From Dryomyza anilis (lineage: Eukaryota > Arthropoda > Insecta > Diptera > Dryomyzidae): a DNA stretch of 64,000 bases. Location of the stretch: contig OX638132.1 in the NCBI GenBank assembly GCA_951804985.1, positions 21,519,989 to 21,583,988 of the forward strand. Direction: 5' to 3'. The notes beneath the pieces are model-generated. The model saw nothing but the letters and a program-made list of their open reading frames with translations. It was not told the origin of the DNA and searched no databases. Below, piece after piece: positions 11,030 to 52,500 of this stretch (its first letter is position 1; every line of letters begins with the position of its first letter). Position numbers and translations under genes: made by a program.

Positions 11030-11290
11030 AAAAAAATATTAAAATTCATCACATTGGTCTGGAAATAAAGTAAATAAAATTCTGTAGTATTTAAAAATTA
11101 TATAAAAAAAATCTTTGTGAGACTAAAAAAATATTTTCTGTAAGAAACGGAATTAAAAAATCTGATCAGATATCGTTTATCTACCGGCAATTAAAAAATC
11201 TCACAAAGAAGACATCTATGATGTTACTTCAAATACGAATGCGCAAATACAACAACTTTTAACATGAACTGAAAATTTTTTATCTTAACT
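11030..11290. repeat. Dispersed repeat shared with 52,310-52,500
   Basis: Both loci carry atattaaaattcatc and, further on, ttttatctaccggcaattaa (here gtttatctaccggcaattaa) then aatctcacaaag / aatctgacaaag. Nothing coding. Confidence 0.55.
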
Positions 11291-11929
11291 TTCTGATATT
11301 CTTTGAAAAGACATTCATCTTTTCGTTCTACCTTAAAAAATCTCATCAATTTTTTATCAACATTCATACTTGCTTTTTTTTTAAGTGTATTTTTTTTTCT
11401 TGTGCTCAGTCAAAATCTAAATGCTTAATTCGTCCTCGTCAATAATGAAAATTGTAAACATCGCTATTTGTTCGCTATTTTCATGCTTTTTAAAGATATT
11501 TATTCAGAGACCAAAAAAAAATTATTATTACTTTTTAAATCAGAGTAACACCACTGGCAATATTGGAACTATTTGAAGATATTTTATTTAGAGAACAAAA
11601 ATAATTATAATCATCATTCTGTGATATTTTCTGATTATAATAAATATTATATAAAGCTATATTTTATTCTCGACAACTTTCTTAGTTTTAATATTTATAT
11701 TTTATGTTAATAATTGACAATTTGTGTTGTAACGTCGGGACAAATGGCAATAACGTATTCTAAATGTAAATTTAAACAAATATTCAATAAAAAATTCCTT
11801 GAGGAAGGTGGAAAACAACCACCGAAACGTAGGAGAAAAACATGAAATAAATTCGTTTTATTTGCATTAAATACCATCGACCAAAAAAGCCGTTAACTTT
11901 AAAATTAAATTATTATTATTTTTTGACAC

Positions 11930-12040
11930 TGGCATGACACCACTGGCAAGTTCCAAGCTAGTTTTACTGGCTAGAAACTAGTATGGTAACTCGTAAACTG
12001 GCTGATTACTGGCGAGTTACTGGTTGGCATTGTTACATGG
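11930..12040. repeat. 'actggctag' word cluster
   Basis: The words ctagttttactggctag, ggcgagttactggttgg and similar resemble the tandem array at 47,740-48,300, suggesting a second small remnant of the same family. Confidence 0.4.
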
Positions 12041-12042
12041 AA

Positions 12043-12323
12043 TATATCGCCGTTGTGGAGCGAAAAGTCACCAAATACATTTTTATGAAAAACTTAATTT
12101 TCGAGAAACTTGTTGATTAATATTACAAAAAGTAATTGATGCATTTTATAAAAAGTAATTGATGCAAGTTGAAAAATCAATTAATAGATGTACATTTTCT
12201 TATCATGTGGTAAACAAAATTGAGATCATCGATTAAAAATGACAGATTTATAAAGATTTTTTTTTTAATATTTAGCATTTTGAAAATGAATTTGGTGACT
12301 TTTCGATCTACAACGACGATATA
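12043..12323. mobile_element. Palindromic MITE, family A, copy 2
   Basis: Ends tatatcgccgttgtggagcg / cgatctacaacgacgatata, with gtcaccaaatac and tttggtgac inside them. A local duplication of aaaagtaattgatgca enlarges this copy. Confidence 0.8.
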
Positions 12324-12376
12324 TTTGAAAGATATAAAAAAATGCATATTTTAAATACCACCGACACTGAAATTTC

Positions 12377-13610
12377 CTAACACGACTTGCATTTGTAGTG
12401 TTCGCCAATTTGCGTTGAGGAGCTTATGTCGTCCATTGTGCGCGACAACTCATCGCCGATTAATGACTTTTTATTTGACAAATCATTCTCACTCAACAGC
12501 TCCAGCAGACCGCTGTCCGTAGATAACGAACTGTTTGACTGCATCTGTACGGTACGATGATTGTTGATGTGCTTCTTCATGTGGATACGCAGTGCCTGGT
12601 TTGTTGCCAGTAACTTCTTGCATATGATGCAGGTGTGCGTCATGTGATGTTTGATGATGTGCACCTGTAAGCAAAAATATCGATTTTTCAAACTCGACAT
12701 TCTGATCGCAAGTCCTTCCTTTTGCCGAAATAGCATGCCGCAATGTTCACAAGGAAACGGTTTCTCTCCCGTGTGTCGACGCATGTGAATGACCAAAGAC
12801 TTGTTCTGCGTGAAACCACGATTGCAGACGTCACATGTGAACAGTTTCTCCCCGGTATGCGTGTACATTTCACTTTACGGCGACTCATTTAGCATCGTCT
12901 TGGATAACCACATCCATTGTGTTTATATGCTCTGTTTACTTATCTCCAAAGGCAAATTATCCTGCATAGTTTCATCTGTATCTTGCAGCAGCTCTTCTGA
13001 GGCTTCGTACAACTGAAGTTCTTTTATGTGCGATGATTCAGCCATATCTTCCGTTTCCTCCACCACATTTTCCATTTCATCTTCTTCTTCCACTTCACCC
13101 ACCGTATCCATATCAAAGGAACCCACAGAATGTTCATATATATACTGCGTAGCAATGGATTCGCTGCAATTGTCCTCCTGCTCAGCCAACATAGAGCTGT
13201 ATTCGTGCAGATAGCCGTCTACTTGTTGCTGGCTACCATTGTCACTTTTTGTCACTTGACTTTCTTCTGTTTCAGCCAGCTCCACACCGTTTGGTTTTCG
13301 ATGTGCAATAACTTCTCGTCACTGACATCTTCATTCTCACTGCTTTCCTCCAAGAAGTTGGCCTCCTCATCATCATCCTCCGCAATCTCACGCAACTCAG
13401 ACGATGAATTCTCCTCTGTCGTATCCTCGAGCATAGTTAAAAATTCAATATCTGTGGTGGGAAGTGGCGAGCAATTTGCTTGACTTTGTGACCTCCTGGA
13501 AGTCGTTGCTTATTTTGTCCAGGAATTTTCACAAATTTTTTACGGACGCATGAGCCAGCTGCACAAATTCGAATGCGACCGTCAGTCGTATAAAGCACTA
13601 TCGCCGGGTT
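12377..13610 (-). pseudogene. Broken ZAD/C2H2 zinc-finger gene
   Basis: Read on the - strand from about 13,610: a segment like the end of a ZAD domain (FEFVQLAHASVKNL, a stop, then KFLDKISNDFQEVTKSSKLL), then an acidic linker (MLEDTTEENSSSELREIAED) that must change frame near 13,470 and again near 13,280 to continue as ELAETEESQVTKSDNGS. It then runs to an acidic stretch ending QDNLPLEI, followed by in-frame stops. The fingers resume at 12,868 with a TGEK linker, one normal C2H2 finger (CDVCNRGFTQNKSLVIHMRRH), and a second finger (CEHCGMLFRQKEGLAI) split from its histidines by 14 extra residues, then CIICKKLLATNQALRIHMKKH. Introns do not repair these breaks: intervals are too short or phases disagree. 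Members of this family are nuclear DNA-binding proteins. I infer a pseudogene; a badly assembled functional gene is the alternative. Confidence 0.6.
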
Positions 13611-14044
13611 TGAGCTGAAGTATTGGAATTTGGTAATTAAAACATTTATCAATAATAAAGTTTAGTAAAATTGATTAGCTTAACCCTCCGATTAGTGATA
13701 CTGTTTAAAACAACAAGGACAAATATTACAAAGTGGATGGTTAACACCACACCAATGGTATAAAATATAATATATTCAGAGTGGTATAATAAGATTTTAT
13801 TGACATACCGTAAGTCGCGTTGTAAACACACATTTTTTTGCAAATTCAAATCTTTAAGGAGCGATAAACCAACTTCGGATTAAATAATAACTTTTAAATA
13901 AATTATAATTTAAATAAATTATTAATTTTAAATAAATTAAATAATAACTTGATAGCTTTAAAATTCATTTTTCATTCAACTTTCATTTTTCATTCAACGT
14001 TTTACGGTCAAATTCAATTTCAAAAAAATTGACCGAACGAAATA
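13611..14044. other. AT-rich spacer
   Basis: Contains (aataaattata)-type near-repeats around 13,880-13,960. Nothing else identified. Confidence 0.5.
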
Positions 14045-14266
14045 ATGGACCGCAAAGCAGAATTGATGACATCCAACGAAAAAATGAAACGCAAAGCAGA
14101 ATTGATGACACTAGCTGTATTATACAACGAAAAAATGAAACGCAAAGAGGAATTGATGACACTAGCTGTATTATACAACGAAAAAATTGACCGCAAAGCA
14201 GAATTGATGACACAACTTAGTCCAGTTTCCTCGGTCGTTCAGAGTCGCAAACCCCAAAATCCATAA
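14045..14266 (+). repeat. 51-bp tandem repeat, in-frame (73-codon open frame)
   Basis: Two complete 51-base units (14,075-14,125 and 14,126-14,176) are flanked by partial units at both ends. Each keeps one frame open and would encode 17-residue repeats (NEKMKRKAELMTLAVLY and variants). The array ends in LSPVSSVVQSRKPQNP and TAA. It lies about 1.2 kb upstream of the Pkc98E start codon. It may be a minisatellite that happens to stay open, part of a Pkc98E leader (upstream open frame), or a small coding exon. Homology cannot be judged from the sequence. Confidence 0.6.
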
Positions 14267-14269
14267 AAT

Positions 14270-15510
14270 TGAAAATGAAGAAAATTGTATGTGTGTGATG
14301 TGTGAAGCAATTTTTTCACTGCTGCAGAAAATTTTCATTTTCTAAGCAAAATTTCAAGTGAAAACAAACGCAAATACTACGTGAAAAGTATGTACTGCAA
14401 ACTCTTTGGCAAAACTCAATAAATTCCAGTGAAAACAGCGTAAAACACTGCGCAAAATTAATGAGTAAAAATTTCGAATAGTGAAAAATTCAATTTAACA
14501 AAAAAAAAAAAAAAATCAACTAAAAGCTGTCGCAAGGGTCGTCACAACTGTGTAAGAAGACGAAGAACAAGGCGAAGTGCAATAGTGGGTGATTGGGCTG
14601 AGTGAGGCGTAGAACGACGTCAAAAAGAAAACGCGAAAAAGATTGCAAAGTGTGGCAGTGAAAACGAGAGGCAAACAGTGAGAGAAGAAAAACAACAGCC
14701 AACCCGCGGTCGTCTGTCTGTTCTTATAAGACAACGACGACGACGACCTACTACGTACGAACGAAAGCGAGAAAATTTCGCTGCTGTTGTTTGCTTTTGT
14801 TGTCGTCTTCTTGTGCTGCACATTCTTTTCTAATATACCTAAAATAGATGAAAACACGAAACAGGTGAAGTAAGTACCTAGTGAAAAAGTAAACGAACGA
14901 ATAATAGAAGAATAAGAAATACATTCAAGAAATGAAACGAATTACAATAGAGCGCAGATATAGTGGAGAAATAGCAGAGTAAAAAAAATATACACTCGAG
15001 GAATTTATTCATTTAAACAAATAAAGCTAAAATTATTCAACCAATTTAAACACAGCAGCAGCAGTAGCAGAAACAACAACAAGAACAACTACACAAGATA
15101 CAGTATTAAAAAGCACGGGAAAAAAGCGAAAAAAAAGTCTGCAGCAGCAGCTCCAGGAATGTGTAAATAAAAGGCAGCAGCAGCAAAAATAGAAGAACAT
15201 CAAATACACAAAAACAAGTACAATTTTCCAGTAGCAGCCGCAGCAGCAAAATCATATGCAGGCAGTTGTTTCTGTTGTCATTGTAGTGCATCGTGCATCG
15301 ATAATAACTGCAACAGCAGCAGCCTGCGATTCTTTTTCCAATTAGAAGCTGCACTGTATTCAAACGATACTCACACAGTCAATACATCATCATCCGTCAA
15401 CGTCGAACTAATTTTATAGTATTTACAACATCATCAAAAAAACAGCTCCTTTCTGCGTCTGCCTGCTCTTTGTTTGAGTAACTTCACGTTGAGGTCAACC
15501 AAGCATCATC
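14270..15510 (+). promoter_or_regulatory. Pkc98E: Probable promoter and 5' leader of Pkc98E
   Basis: The sequence changes from very AT-rich to a mixed composition with many CAG/CAA/CGA runs (acagcagcagcagtagcaga near 15,055; acgacgacgacg near 14,738), as is common for long fly leaders. The transcription start cannot be located. An in-frame TGA at 15,490-15,492 ends any upstream extension of the reading frame. Confidence 0.45.
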
Positions 15511-44301
<28,791 letters not shown>

Positions 44302-45600
44302 ATTTCGGCGGCGCACGTACATGCGCTACGTGTTCGACGGCGACGACGCCAGCGTCTCAAAGGTTTTTACTTTTTAAAAAACTATTTTTTTCGTTAGTTT
44401 TAACAACAACCATACAACAACTACAACCCAAACGAACGAGGGCGAAGACGACGACAGCGACAGCAGGGTGGTGGCAGCAAGTGAGCATGTTGCTTTGAGG
44501 GTTTTGCAAATTTGTTGTTTGTTTTAACAATTTTTGTTTTATTTCACTGGTAGCGATTTTCTTACTGAATAACAAAACAAACAACCAAACAGACAGCATT
44601 AAGTTAAAATTGCGATAACGTGAAGAAGCAAAACAACAACGTTTAATGCGTAAAATGCGCAACAAATATTTATTTAAGAAAACAGCAATTTATATTGTCG
44701 CGTCCGGCCACCAAAACTGATTTAAAAATGCACAAACAAAAAAAAAACAAACTTTATAGATCTTTTCAGTTGCAATCTTTGAGTTTGATGCACTGCTTTG
44801 TTTAATTAGCGATGTTGAAATGATAAATTGAAAAAGCAAGATGGACGGGCATTGAAAGATTATCGTTCAAATTGAAATTTCAATTTGATATCATTCGAAA
44901 GTTGTGCAATGCGCGCGCATTTTATTAAAACATTTTACGCAGGTCTTTAATGTTATATTTTGCCGAACTTTTTCTAATATATAGTTTGTTTTTTTTTATT
45001 TATTTAAGCGCGTAATTATTGTTATAGAAATCCAGAGTCTTGCAAAGTTTAAAGTTGCGCACAAACATTGGCTATTTTTCTCAAATGTATTAAACCTATT
45101 TATATATATATATAAATAATTAAACTAGCATATTACAAATTTATACGTATAGCGTGTACTATGCACTACTTAGTATTTGCCATTATTTTTTCTAGTCAAT
45201 AACTTTATTATACTTTTTAATGCATTTTGTTTTATATGTTTTCTTAAGAACAAAATTGTGCAACAATTTATATATTTAGTTGTTATATTATTTTTTATTT
45301 ATATACATATTGAACAACCAAAAAAAAACTGAAATTATTGCGAACAAAAATCTGAAATCTCTTTAAAATCTCTGCAATCGAAAATTTTAATTGCATACAA
45401 TGATTTTTATATTTTTTTGAATCTCATTTTGATTGCTTTTCTAAATTCTAAGCTTATGTTAATGTTTTACTACATTTTTATTTACTATTTACTACAAAAT
45501 ATACTATGTAAATAATTTTTCATTTATGCTTTTATGATTTTGTTGTCGTCGCAAAAATTACAAATAAATATATTTTCTGTTTTATTTATATTAATTTTGA
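44302..45600 (+). other. Pkc98E: Probable 3' UTR of Pkc98E
   Basis: Directly follows the TAG at 44,299-44,301. The first 400 bases are less AT-rich (gacgacgacagcgacagcag), then U-rich. An AATAAA at 45,564-45,569 is a candidate polyadenylation signal; others occur further on (for example near 50,108 and 50,147), so the transcript could be longer. Confidence 0.4.
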
Positions 45601-45967
45601 TTTGCTTTTGAGAAGAAACAAAAAAAAATAATATTTAATATTTTTTCAATTAACAAAAATTTGTTTTATCCTCACTATAATTAAATACTCTTTAAATTGT
45701 ATAAATATTTTAACGCTGTTGGCAAATATGTTGAAATATAAATTTTGTTAGTTTTGCGCATACATATAAATTTTAAAATATGTCGCATATTCAAAGATAA
45801 TTTAATGAACACTTTCAAATTAAAGTCTATTTTTATGACAAAGATAAATTTGTATATAGAAAAACTGATTTTAATTTAAAATAACATTTTAAATGTTTTC
45901 TGAATATGCGCCATAGTAAAGGATTTTTAATAAGAGCGCTAGAATAAGTTTTTTTTAAGGGTTTTTC

Positions 45968-46248
45968 AACAGGGACGCTACAAAAGTAGAGCGACAGGGA
46001 CAGCAAACGACGCCATATCTCTTACCGCTCTTTTGACATTTCTCTTCAGTAAGGTTTGCCATTTCATGATGGAAAGATATACGAATTCGAATTTCGGTAG
46101 TAAATTTTAATAATTTCGACTCATTGCTGGCTCGTATATCTTTCCATCATGAAATGGCAAACCTTACTGAAGGGAAATGTCAAAAGAGCGGCAAGAAATA
46201 TGACGTCGTTTGCTGTCCCTGTCGCTCTATTTTTGTAGCGTCCCTGTT
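45968..46248. mobile_element. 281-bp near-perfect palindrome (hairpin MITE)
   Basis: Left arm from aacagggacgctacaaaagt to about 46,083 (tggaaagatatacga). The right arm from about 46,131 is its inverse, with about five differences in ~117 bases, around a ~47-base loop. No other copy was seen in the window. Confidence 0.85.
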
Positions 46249-46899
46249 AAAAAAAACACTTTGTTAATTTGAAATATTTCTTCATAATGGCGCTGTTAAC
46301 TGGCAAAACATACTATCTAAACTTTATGTTAAATTACAAAATGTTCGTATAATTCTGTTAGCGAGAACAGCATAAAGGTTTACATTGAGTTTACATTAAT
46401 GGCATTAATAAGAAGACGCAGTTAATAATCTATCAATCACTTGTGAATTAATCACTAGACTCTATAAACTTTAGGCAGTTGACGTTGGTTGATATTGACA
46501 GCTAATTATGATTATCTTAAAAACTTTACTCTTAAGTTTAACATTGCACATTTTTACAGTAACAGACATTCAGAGCTGTTAAAGATTTAATCTTTTTTTA
46601 TTTAATTTCATTGAATATCGAATGATATGATTCAATTCTTTGATTTTAATTCAATTACTGATTGGAAAAAATAACAAATCTCAATTATTTTTGAACAAAT
46701 AGATTGCAATCAGTGTTTTTAAAAACTTTCCATGATTTCAATTAATTTTATTCATTTTGTTAACATATTTTTAGAATTAAATCAATAAGGTGTAACTCTA
46801 TTTTAAAATTATTGTTGGAACCATATACAGATTGAATTATCGAACATTTCAATCACTTTTCAAATTATTTAACTTCTCGAAATATCATGTTTATGAATT

Positions 46900-47660
46900 T
46901 AGTGATTTCAGTCATCTGTTAATTTTATAGACTTGGGATTGAATCACAAAAAACGTGCAATCATTTTTCAAAACAAAAGACTCAATCCAAAAAACATACA
47001 ATCATTTTTCAAGTCATATGATTGTACATAACAACTCGAAACAAATTATTTTGCCACATAAAGGACACAACACAAATGATTTCGCTACGTAAATGACTCG
47101 AAACAAATCCCCTACAGCACGAATGTTGCTGAAATACTGCTGTAATGTTGCAGCAAGATTGTAGCAATATTCGTGCTGTAGGGGATGAGTTAGTTCATTT
47201 TGTTGAAATCTTTTTTCAATATTTTCAATCAACAAAAGATTTTTATTTGTTTTACTTTTAATCGTGAGTGTAGTAAAAAAAGATATCAACAAAATGAATT
47301 CAAAATCATTGGTTCCGAGTCGTTTATGTAGCATTCATATCACTTGAAAAATGATTGTGTGTTTTTGAGATTGAATCTTTTGTATAAAAAAGTGATTCCA
47401 AGTCTTCAAATGAATAATATATATTTCGAGTTGTCCTATAAATCGAATAATTGATTGCAACATTTAAAGATTCATTTGCACACGATTCTAACAAGAATTT
47501 GTCAAACAAATTTTAAAGAATGTGAATGAAATAAACTAAATTTGATAAAAGATTTTATAAATAGAGTTTGCAAATATTGTGTTCAAAAGGAATGCTGATT
47601 GATTTTTAGCTATCAGTATTTAAATTGAATTTTTGGGATTGAATCTCAAACAGATTCAAT
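46900..47660. mobile_element. Inverted-repeat region with central hairpin
   Basis: gggattgaatcacaaaaaac and caatcatttttcaagt words on the left (46,936-47,015) face cacttgaaaaatgattg and gggattgaatctc words on the right (47,340-47,650). At the centre is a compact hairpin (next entry). Confidence 0.5.
47109..47184. repeat. 76-nt hairpin of pre-miRNA size
   Basis: cccctacagcacgaatgttg (47,109 on) pairs with the inverse arm ending gaatattcgtgctgtagggg-type sequence at 47,184. 22 terminal pairs have one G-T wobble, then a partly paired upper stem. It is within an inverted-repeat element, so a transposon origin is the simpler reading. Confidence 0.6.
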
Positions 47661-47739
47661 CATTTACAGCAACTCACAATGTTAAACATATGAAAGTACT
47701 TGTCAAATCAAATTATTTACTCAAGCAACAATTTGCTAG

Positions 47740-48300
47740 TCAATTGTCTAGTTTCTGGCAAGTAAACCTACTAATTATCCGTCGGCAATGTTACGCACTT
47801 TCCGACCAGAAACTGGCCAGTAAAACTCGTCGGTTTCTTGGCGGTTAACTAGCCAGAAACTGGCCAGTAATCTGCTCTCCAAATCCCTACCAGTAACGTA
47901 CCAGTTATTGACGAATTTTACTAGCATGGATCTACTCTTCAAATTCCTAACAGTAGCCGACGTTTTTGACTAGTTATACTGGTGACAGACTAGTTTGTGA
48001 CTTGTTTTGCTGGCAGATATCTACTCTCCAAATCCCTATCAGTAACGTACCAGTTTTTGACTACTATTACTGGCGAGGATCTACTCTTCATAGCCCTACT
48101 AGTTTTTGAATAGTTTTACTGGTGACAGGCCAGTTTTTGACCAGTTTTTGGCTAGTTTTACTGGCATATATCTACTGTCCAAATCCCTACCAGTAACGTA
48201 CCAGTTTTTGACTAGTATTACTGCCGGGGATCTTCTTTTCAAAGCCCTACCAGTTTTTGAATATTGTTTTACTGGTGACAGACCAGTTTTTGACTAGTTT
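47740..48300. repeat. ~150-bp tandem repeat array
   Basis: Units containing ctctccaaatccctaccagt recur at 47,875, 48,024 and 48,175 (spacing 149 and 151), each followed by cgtaccagtttttgac, ttactgg and a second aatagttttactggtgacag block. Confidence 0.75.
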
Positions 48301-51300
48301 TAACCCAAAAAAAACGACAGGGTTTCGAGAAGTTTTCACTGACGAGTATATACTATTGAAATTCCAACGAGAAACTTCAAATTGTTGCTTGCGTAACTGA
48401 CATAAACAACAATGTTAAAATTTAAAGAGTACATTTGAAACCTGAACATATGACGCTGTTAAATTTAACATAAAAGCTACTCACGTTAACAACAGACAAG
48501 GTTAAACCTTAAAAAAAAGTAAACCTATGATGCTGTTAAACTTCATATGGACACTACTCACAGCAAAACGCTATAAATTCTATGACAAAAAGTAAAATCC
48601 AAAAATTTTAAGTATTTGGTGACAAAAAACTTGTTTGCAAAATAAACAATTTTTAACAATACAAATAATAATGCTAAAGTATTGCTAAATTTACCGATAA
48701 TATGTACAATGTAATATGAACATTGAAATAATTGTTTAAACATAAACATAACTATTTCCCGCACCCACTATGCAAACACTTCGATGCAGTTGTGTACGTT
48801 TCAAGCCGAGAATCTTGAGATATATGCATTTGAATCAAAGTAACAGCTGTATCCCTTAAATAGAAATGTGCTACTAAGAAACTAAAATAAACTAATAAGC
48901 AAATGATAGTATGAATTAATTGGAAATTTTATGATGTATGAGATAAAGAAAACAGAAAACACTATTAGTTTAAAAACAAAACAAAAAACAACATTTAAAG
49001 CTTAGCCATTAAGTGAAACTATAAAGTATAAAAAATATATATATGAAACAGAAAGTATAAATTAAAATAAATATATATATATATATGAAATTTTTGCATA
49101 AAATACAAGAACAGACGCTGTTATTTTGTTTTGTATTTTCTAAACCAAAGACTCATTTCATGCGCTGCAATGTTTGTATCCCAGAGAAGAGCATTAAGGT
49201 ATAATTCATTGAAAACTGTTAAAAAGAAAACATTTTAGAAAAATCAAATAATAAAAAATCTAGCTAATGAAAAATTATAAAAAAAAGTTCGAAAGCCTTA
49301 TTCGACTGCAACCAATATAAAAAAAAAACTAAAACTACTTGTGTGCTAGTGCGTAAAAGCTTCGACTACGCTAAAATATATAAAAAAAACATTAACGCTG
49401 TTGTAGTTAAATTAAAAGTAAAACAAAACAAACAAAGAAAAGAGCTGCACAATAGCTAAAACAACCACAAACATGTTTTTGCTACAATTCAATGTAAAGT
49501 TAAACAAAATTAGTTTGTTTTACAGACAAACATTAGAGTTCATAGTAAACATTTGGGCAAAAACATAGAAACAAAGTTTAGTTTTTATTATTATTATTAT
49601 TTAGGTTTGTCGAAATATTTTAACAAAACAAAATAGAAGCACAGAACAAAGCTCTAAAATATATAAATATTATTTATTAGCAGAATTTATAATGAAAATA
49701 CAAAAAAGCAAAAAACAAATCTAAAAAAAAAATTACAAATCGAGGATATGAAATACAACACATGAATAACTAACACTAATAAATAAATGGTTATATAGAC
49801 ATTTTATTATATATACATACATATATCTATGCATACATACATATAGTGAAATGAAACTCTAGTTAGTATAAATTTTAAGTTATTAACTACTACTACTTCT
49901 ACTTCTGATACCTAAAAAAGTATTTACATAAAAAAAACACAAACACACACACAAACGGCATAAAAAATGCATTCTATTTATGTTGTGCAAGAATCAAGAA
50001 AAATATACAGAAATTTTGAAAAAAAAAATAATAATTATACACTAACACGTAGTTTATGCCTAAATAATGCCATATTTATATTGTATACAAAACAATATAC
50101 ATATAAAAATAAATCCATCCTTAATAAACCCACTCAAAACACATAAAAAATAAAACTTCAATTCATTAACATTTGAAAACAAAGGTAGCCTACTCGAAGT
50201 CGACATGGTTTGAAATCAATACTCAATACGATTTTTTCTATGGGAACATTATTTATATATATAATTCGTGGATGCTGATTTTTAATGTTTACTAAATTTT
50301 TTTTCTATCAGAAAATTGCAATCGAAATTTCACTTTATAAACAAAATTACATATCTTTATAAAAAGTAGTGTTATAAAATACTTTACGCATATTCAAATT
50401 GTTGTATAAAAATAAATATTAATAATCCAATTAGTTTTTAATTTAGTTTACATAGATTAAAAATTGGAAATAAAAATTATTTTCAATAATTTTTGTTTTT
50501 ATAATCTTATGGTAAATAGTATAAAAAAATTAGGTTCCACCCAACACGATTTTTGTCATGGACATCCATCCCATACATCAATTCTGTATAATTCGTTGGT
50601 GCTGGTTTTGACTGCATACTTAGTTTTTTCCCTATTATGTAACGTTTTTGAGAAAATTGCAATCGTAATTTTAAGCTGTTCTCGCCCATTGCTTGAAAAA
50701 ATAATTAAAATAAGGTACTGTTGAAAAATAGTATTACAAAAAACCTTAAGCGCCATTTCTCTTTAACTAATTTTAATATATTAATGAATGCCAATATTCG
50801 ATTACGTTTTCAAGATAATAGAATCTAAACACGAACTTTTCTATTTTTTTTTTAGACAATTTTTTTAAATATTGTTCTTATTTATGATTTCATTATAAAC
50901 CAGAGACTTATTAATACCCAATATTAATACAATTCGTTCTGCTTATGTTCCGTTATCGGACAGCACACTAACCGGGATGATCGGCTGACCACCTGAGACT
51001 CTTAATGTGGACGTTCTGATCTCATCATTTCCATTGAATGGTGAGCCAACTCGTCCTTTCTGCAACAATAGATACAAATCTTTCGCTATTTAAATGGGTA
51101 ACCTTGATGTTGGGCACCACCTCGCCATGTGGCTTATCAATGGCTCAATGACTACGCTTATGTTGTGCGAATTCTTGTACGTAATCATCAACTTTTCGGC
51201 ATCCAAAAACAGTTTGTTAACCGCCAGTTAAGGCTGCTGCAGAAAATCATGGGAGCAGTTAAACAAAATAGATGTAACCGTTAATTGATTCGTTTGTATT

Positions 51301-52309
51301 GAAGATAGTTTTTGACGGAATCTGTATTGGTTGGACATATTTTAGAAACGAGACCCGATAAAAAAAGTCGGTAATTTTAATTGTAGTTTGAACTATGTTT
51401 ATCATTAGATCCGAAAGCTAAAATATTCATAAAAAATAGTCTAAAAAAAACAAAATTCTTCGAGTTTAGATTCAAATTATGTTAAAAACCAATCGAAACA
51501 TTAGTATTTGTTGGTATTATCCCTGAAAATTGAGATAAAATTTGCGTTTTTGTTTTTTTTTTGTTGGAAAAACAGTTGTCTAAGGGTCTGTATTTTTATT
51601 ATTATTATTAAAAGTGGCTGAAAAGTCACTAAAATTTCATTAGCAACAAAGAATTTTATAGAATTGATGTATAGGATGTCCATGGCAAACATTTTTTCTC
51701 GTTTTGTTGAGTAGTGTAATCAAGTAGAGTCTACTATTGCTCTGTTATTTTTATATATTATACAACATTTTTTGTAATTTGTATTCTGTATACATATTAT
51801 GATGAGAATTAGTTTTAAAAATCATATTTAAAACAGTATAACCGATATCAGAAAACTATATTCTGGTTAGCCCTGAACAATTTTCTTTATTAGTCATTAT
51901 TTTCTAATACTAAAACATATAAATTAAATTAAAAAATTAAATTTTTATACATTAGATTCAAATATCTTGAAAACTAATTGGAATATTTGTATTCAATTTT
52001 GTAATAAAAATTTCGTTGGCAATTAGAGGAAATTTTTTTTTTTTTGTTTAAATTTCAAATTGCTTTTGTAAAATTATACCAAGAAAAACCAATGTATATA
52101 TATGTGCAGATTGTCCCAAATCGTAAACATCTTTAAAATCGTTAAATGCGCACATCCGACTCCGATAATTTTTTTCTTCGATTAACCTTGGTTTAGAAGG
52201 TTTGTGATTATTTGTCCTGCAGTGCGCATATAACGATTTTGTAGATGTGTACGATTTGGAATTTTAAGTGCAATACAAAATATATAAAAATGCAAAAAAA
52301 TATAGTATA
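48301..52309. other. Long AT-rich stretch, no gene identified
   Basis: 48,850-50,160 is A-rich on the + strand (aaacaaaacaaaaaacaac types, several AATAAA), which would fit distal 3' UTR of Pkc98E but proves nothing. 50,940-51,260 is less AT-rich and might be a decayed coding remnant, with no frame longer than background. Confidence 0.35.
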
Positions 52310-52500
52310 ATTTAATAAATAAATATTAAAATTCATCCCATTTGTCTTGAAAGATAATAGATAAAATTACGTAGTAAAATATTATACGAAATTAAAAAAT
52401 CGGATCATATATCTTTTATCTACCGGCAATTAAGAAATCTGACAAAGTTGGCAGCTATGGTGGCAACTCTGTATTCTAAAACAACTCAAACTGACATATG
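52310..52500. repeat. Dispersed repeat shared with 11,030-11,290
   Basis: aatattaaaattcatccca, then cttttatctaccggcaatta and aatctgacaaag, in the same order and strand as at 11,030. Confidence 0.55.

Noticed and set aside
11800..11880. Possible 3' end of a Penelope- or RTE-type retroelement (ccttgaggaaggtgg...ccgaaacgtagg)
   Set aside because: The short hairpin and cgaaacgt words are suggestive, but no reverse transcriptase or second copy was found in the window.
13983..14213. Reverse-strand frame with SSILLCVSFFRC repeats
   Set aside because: Antisense shadow of the 51-bp tandem repeat.
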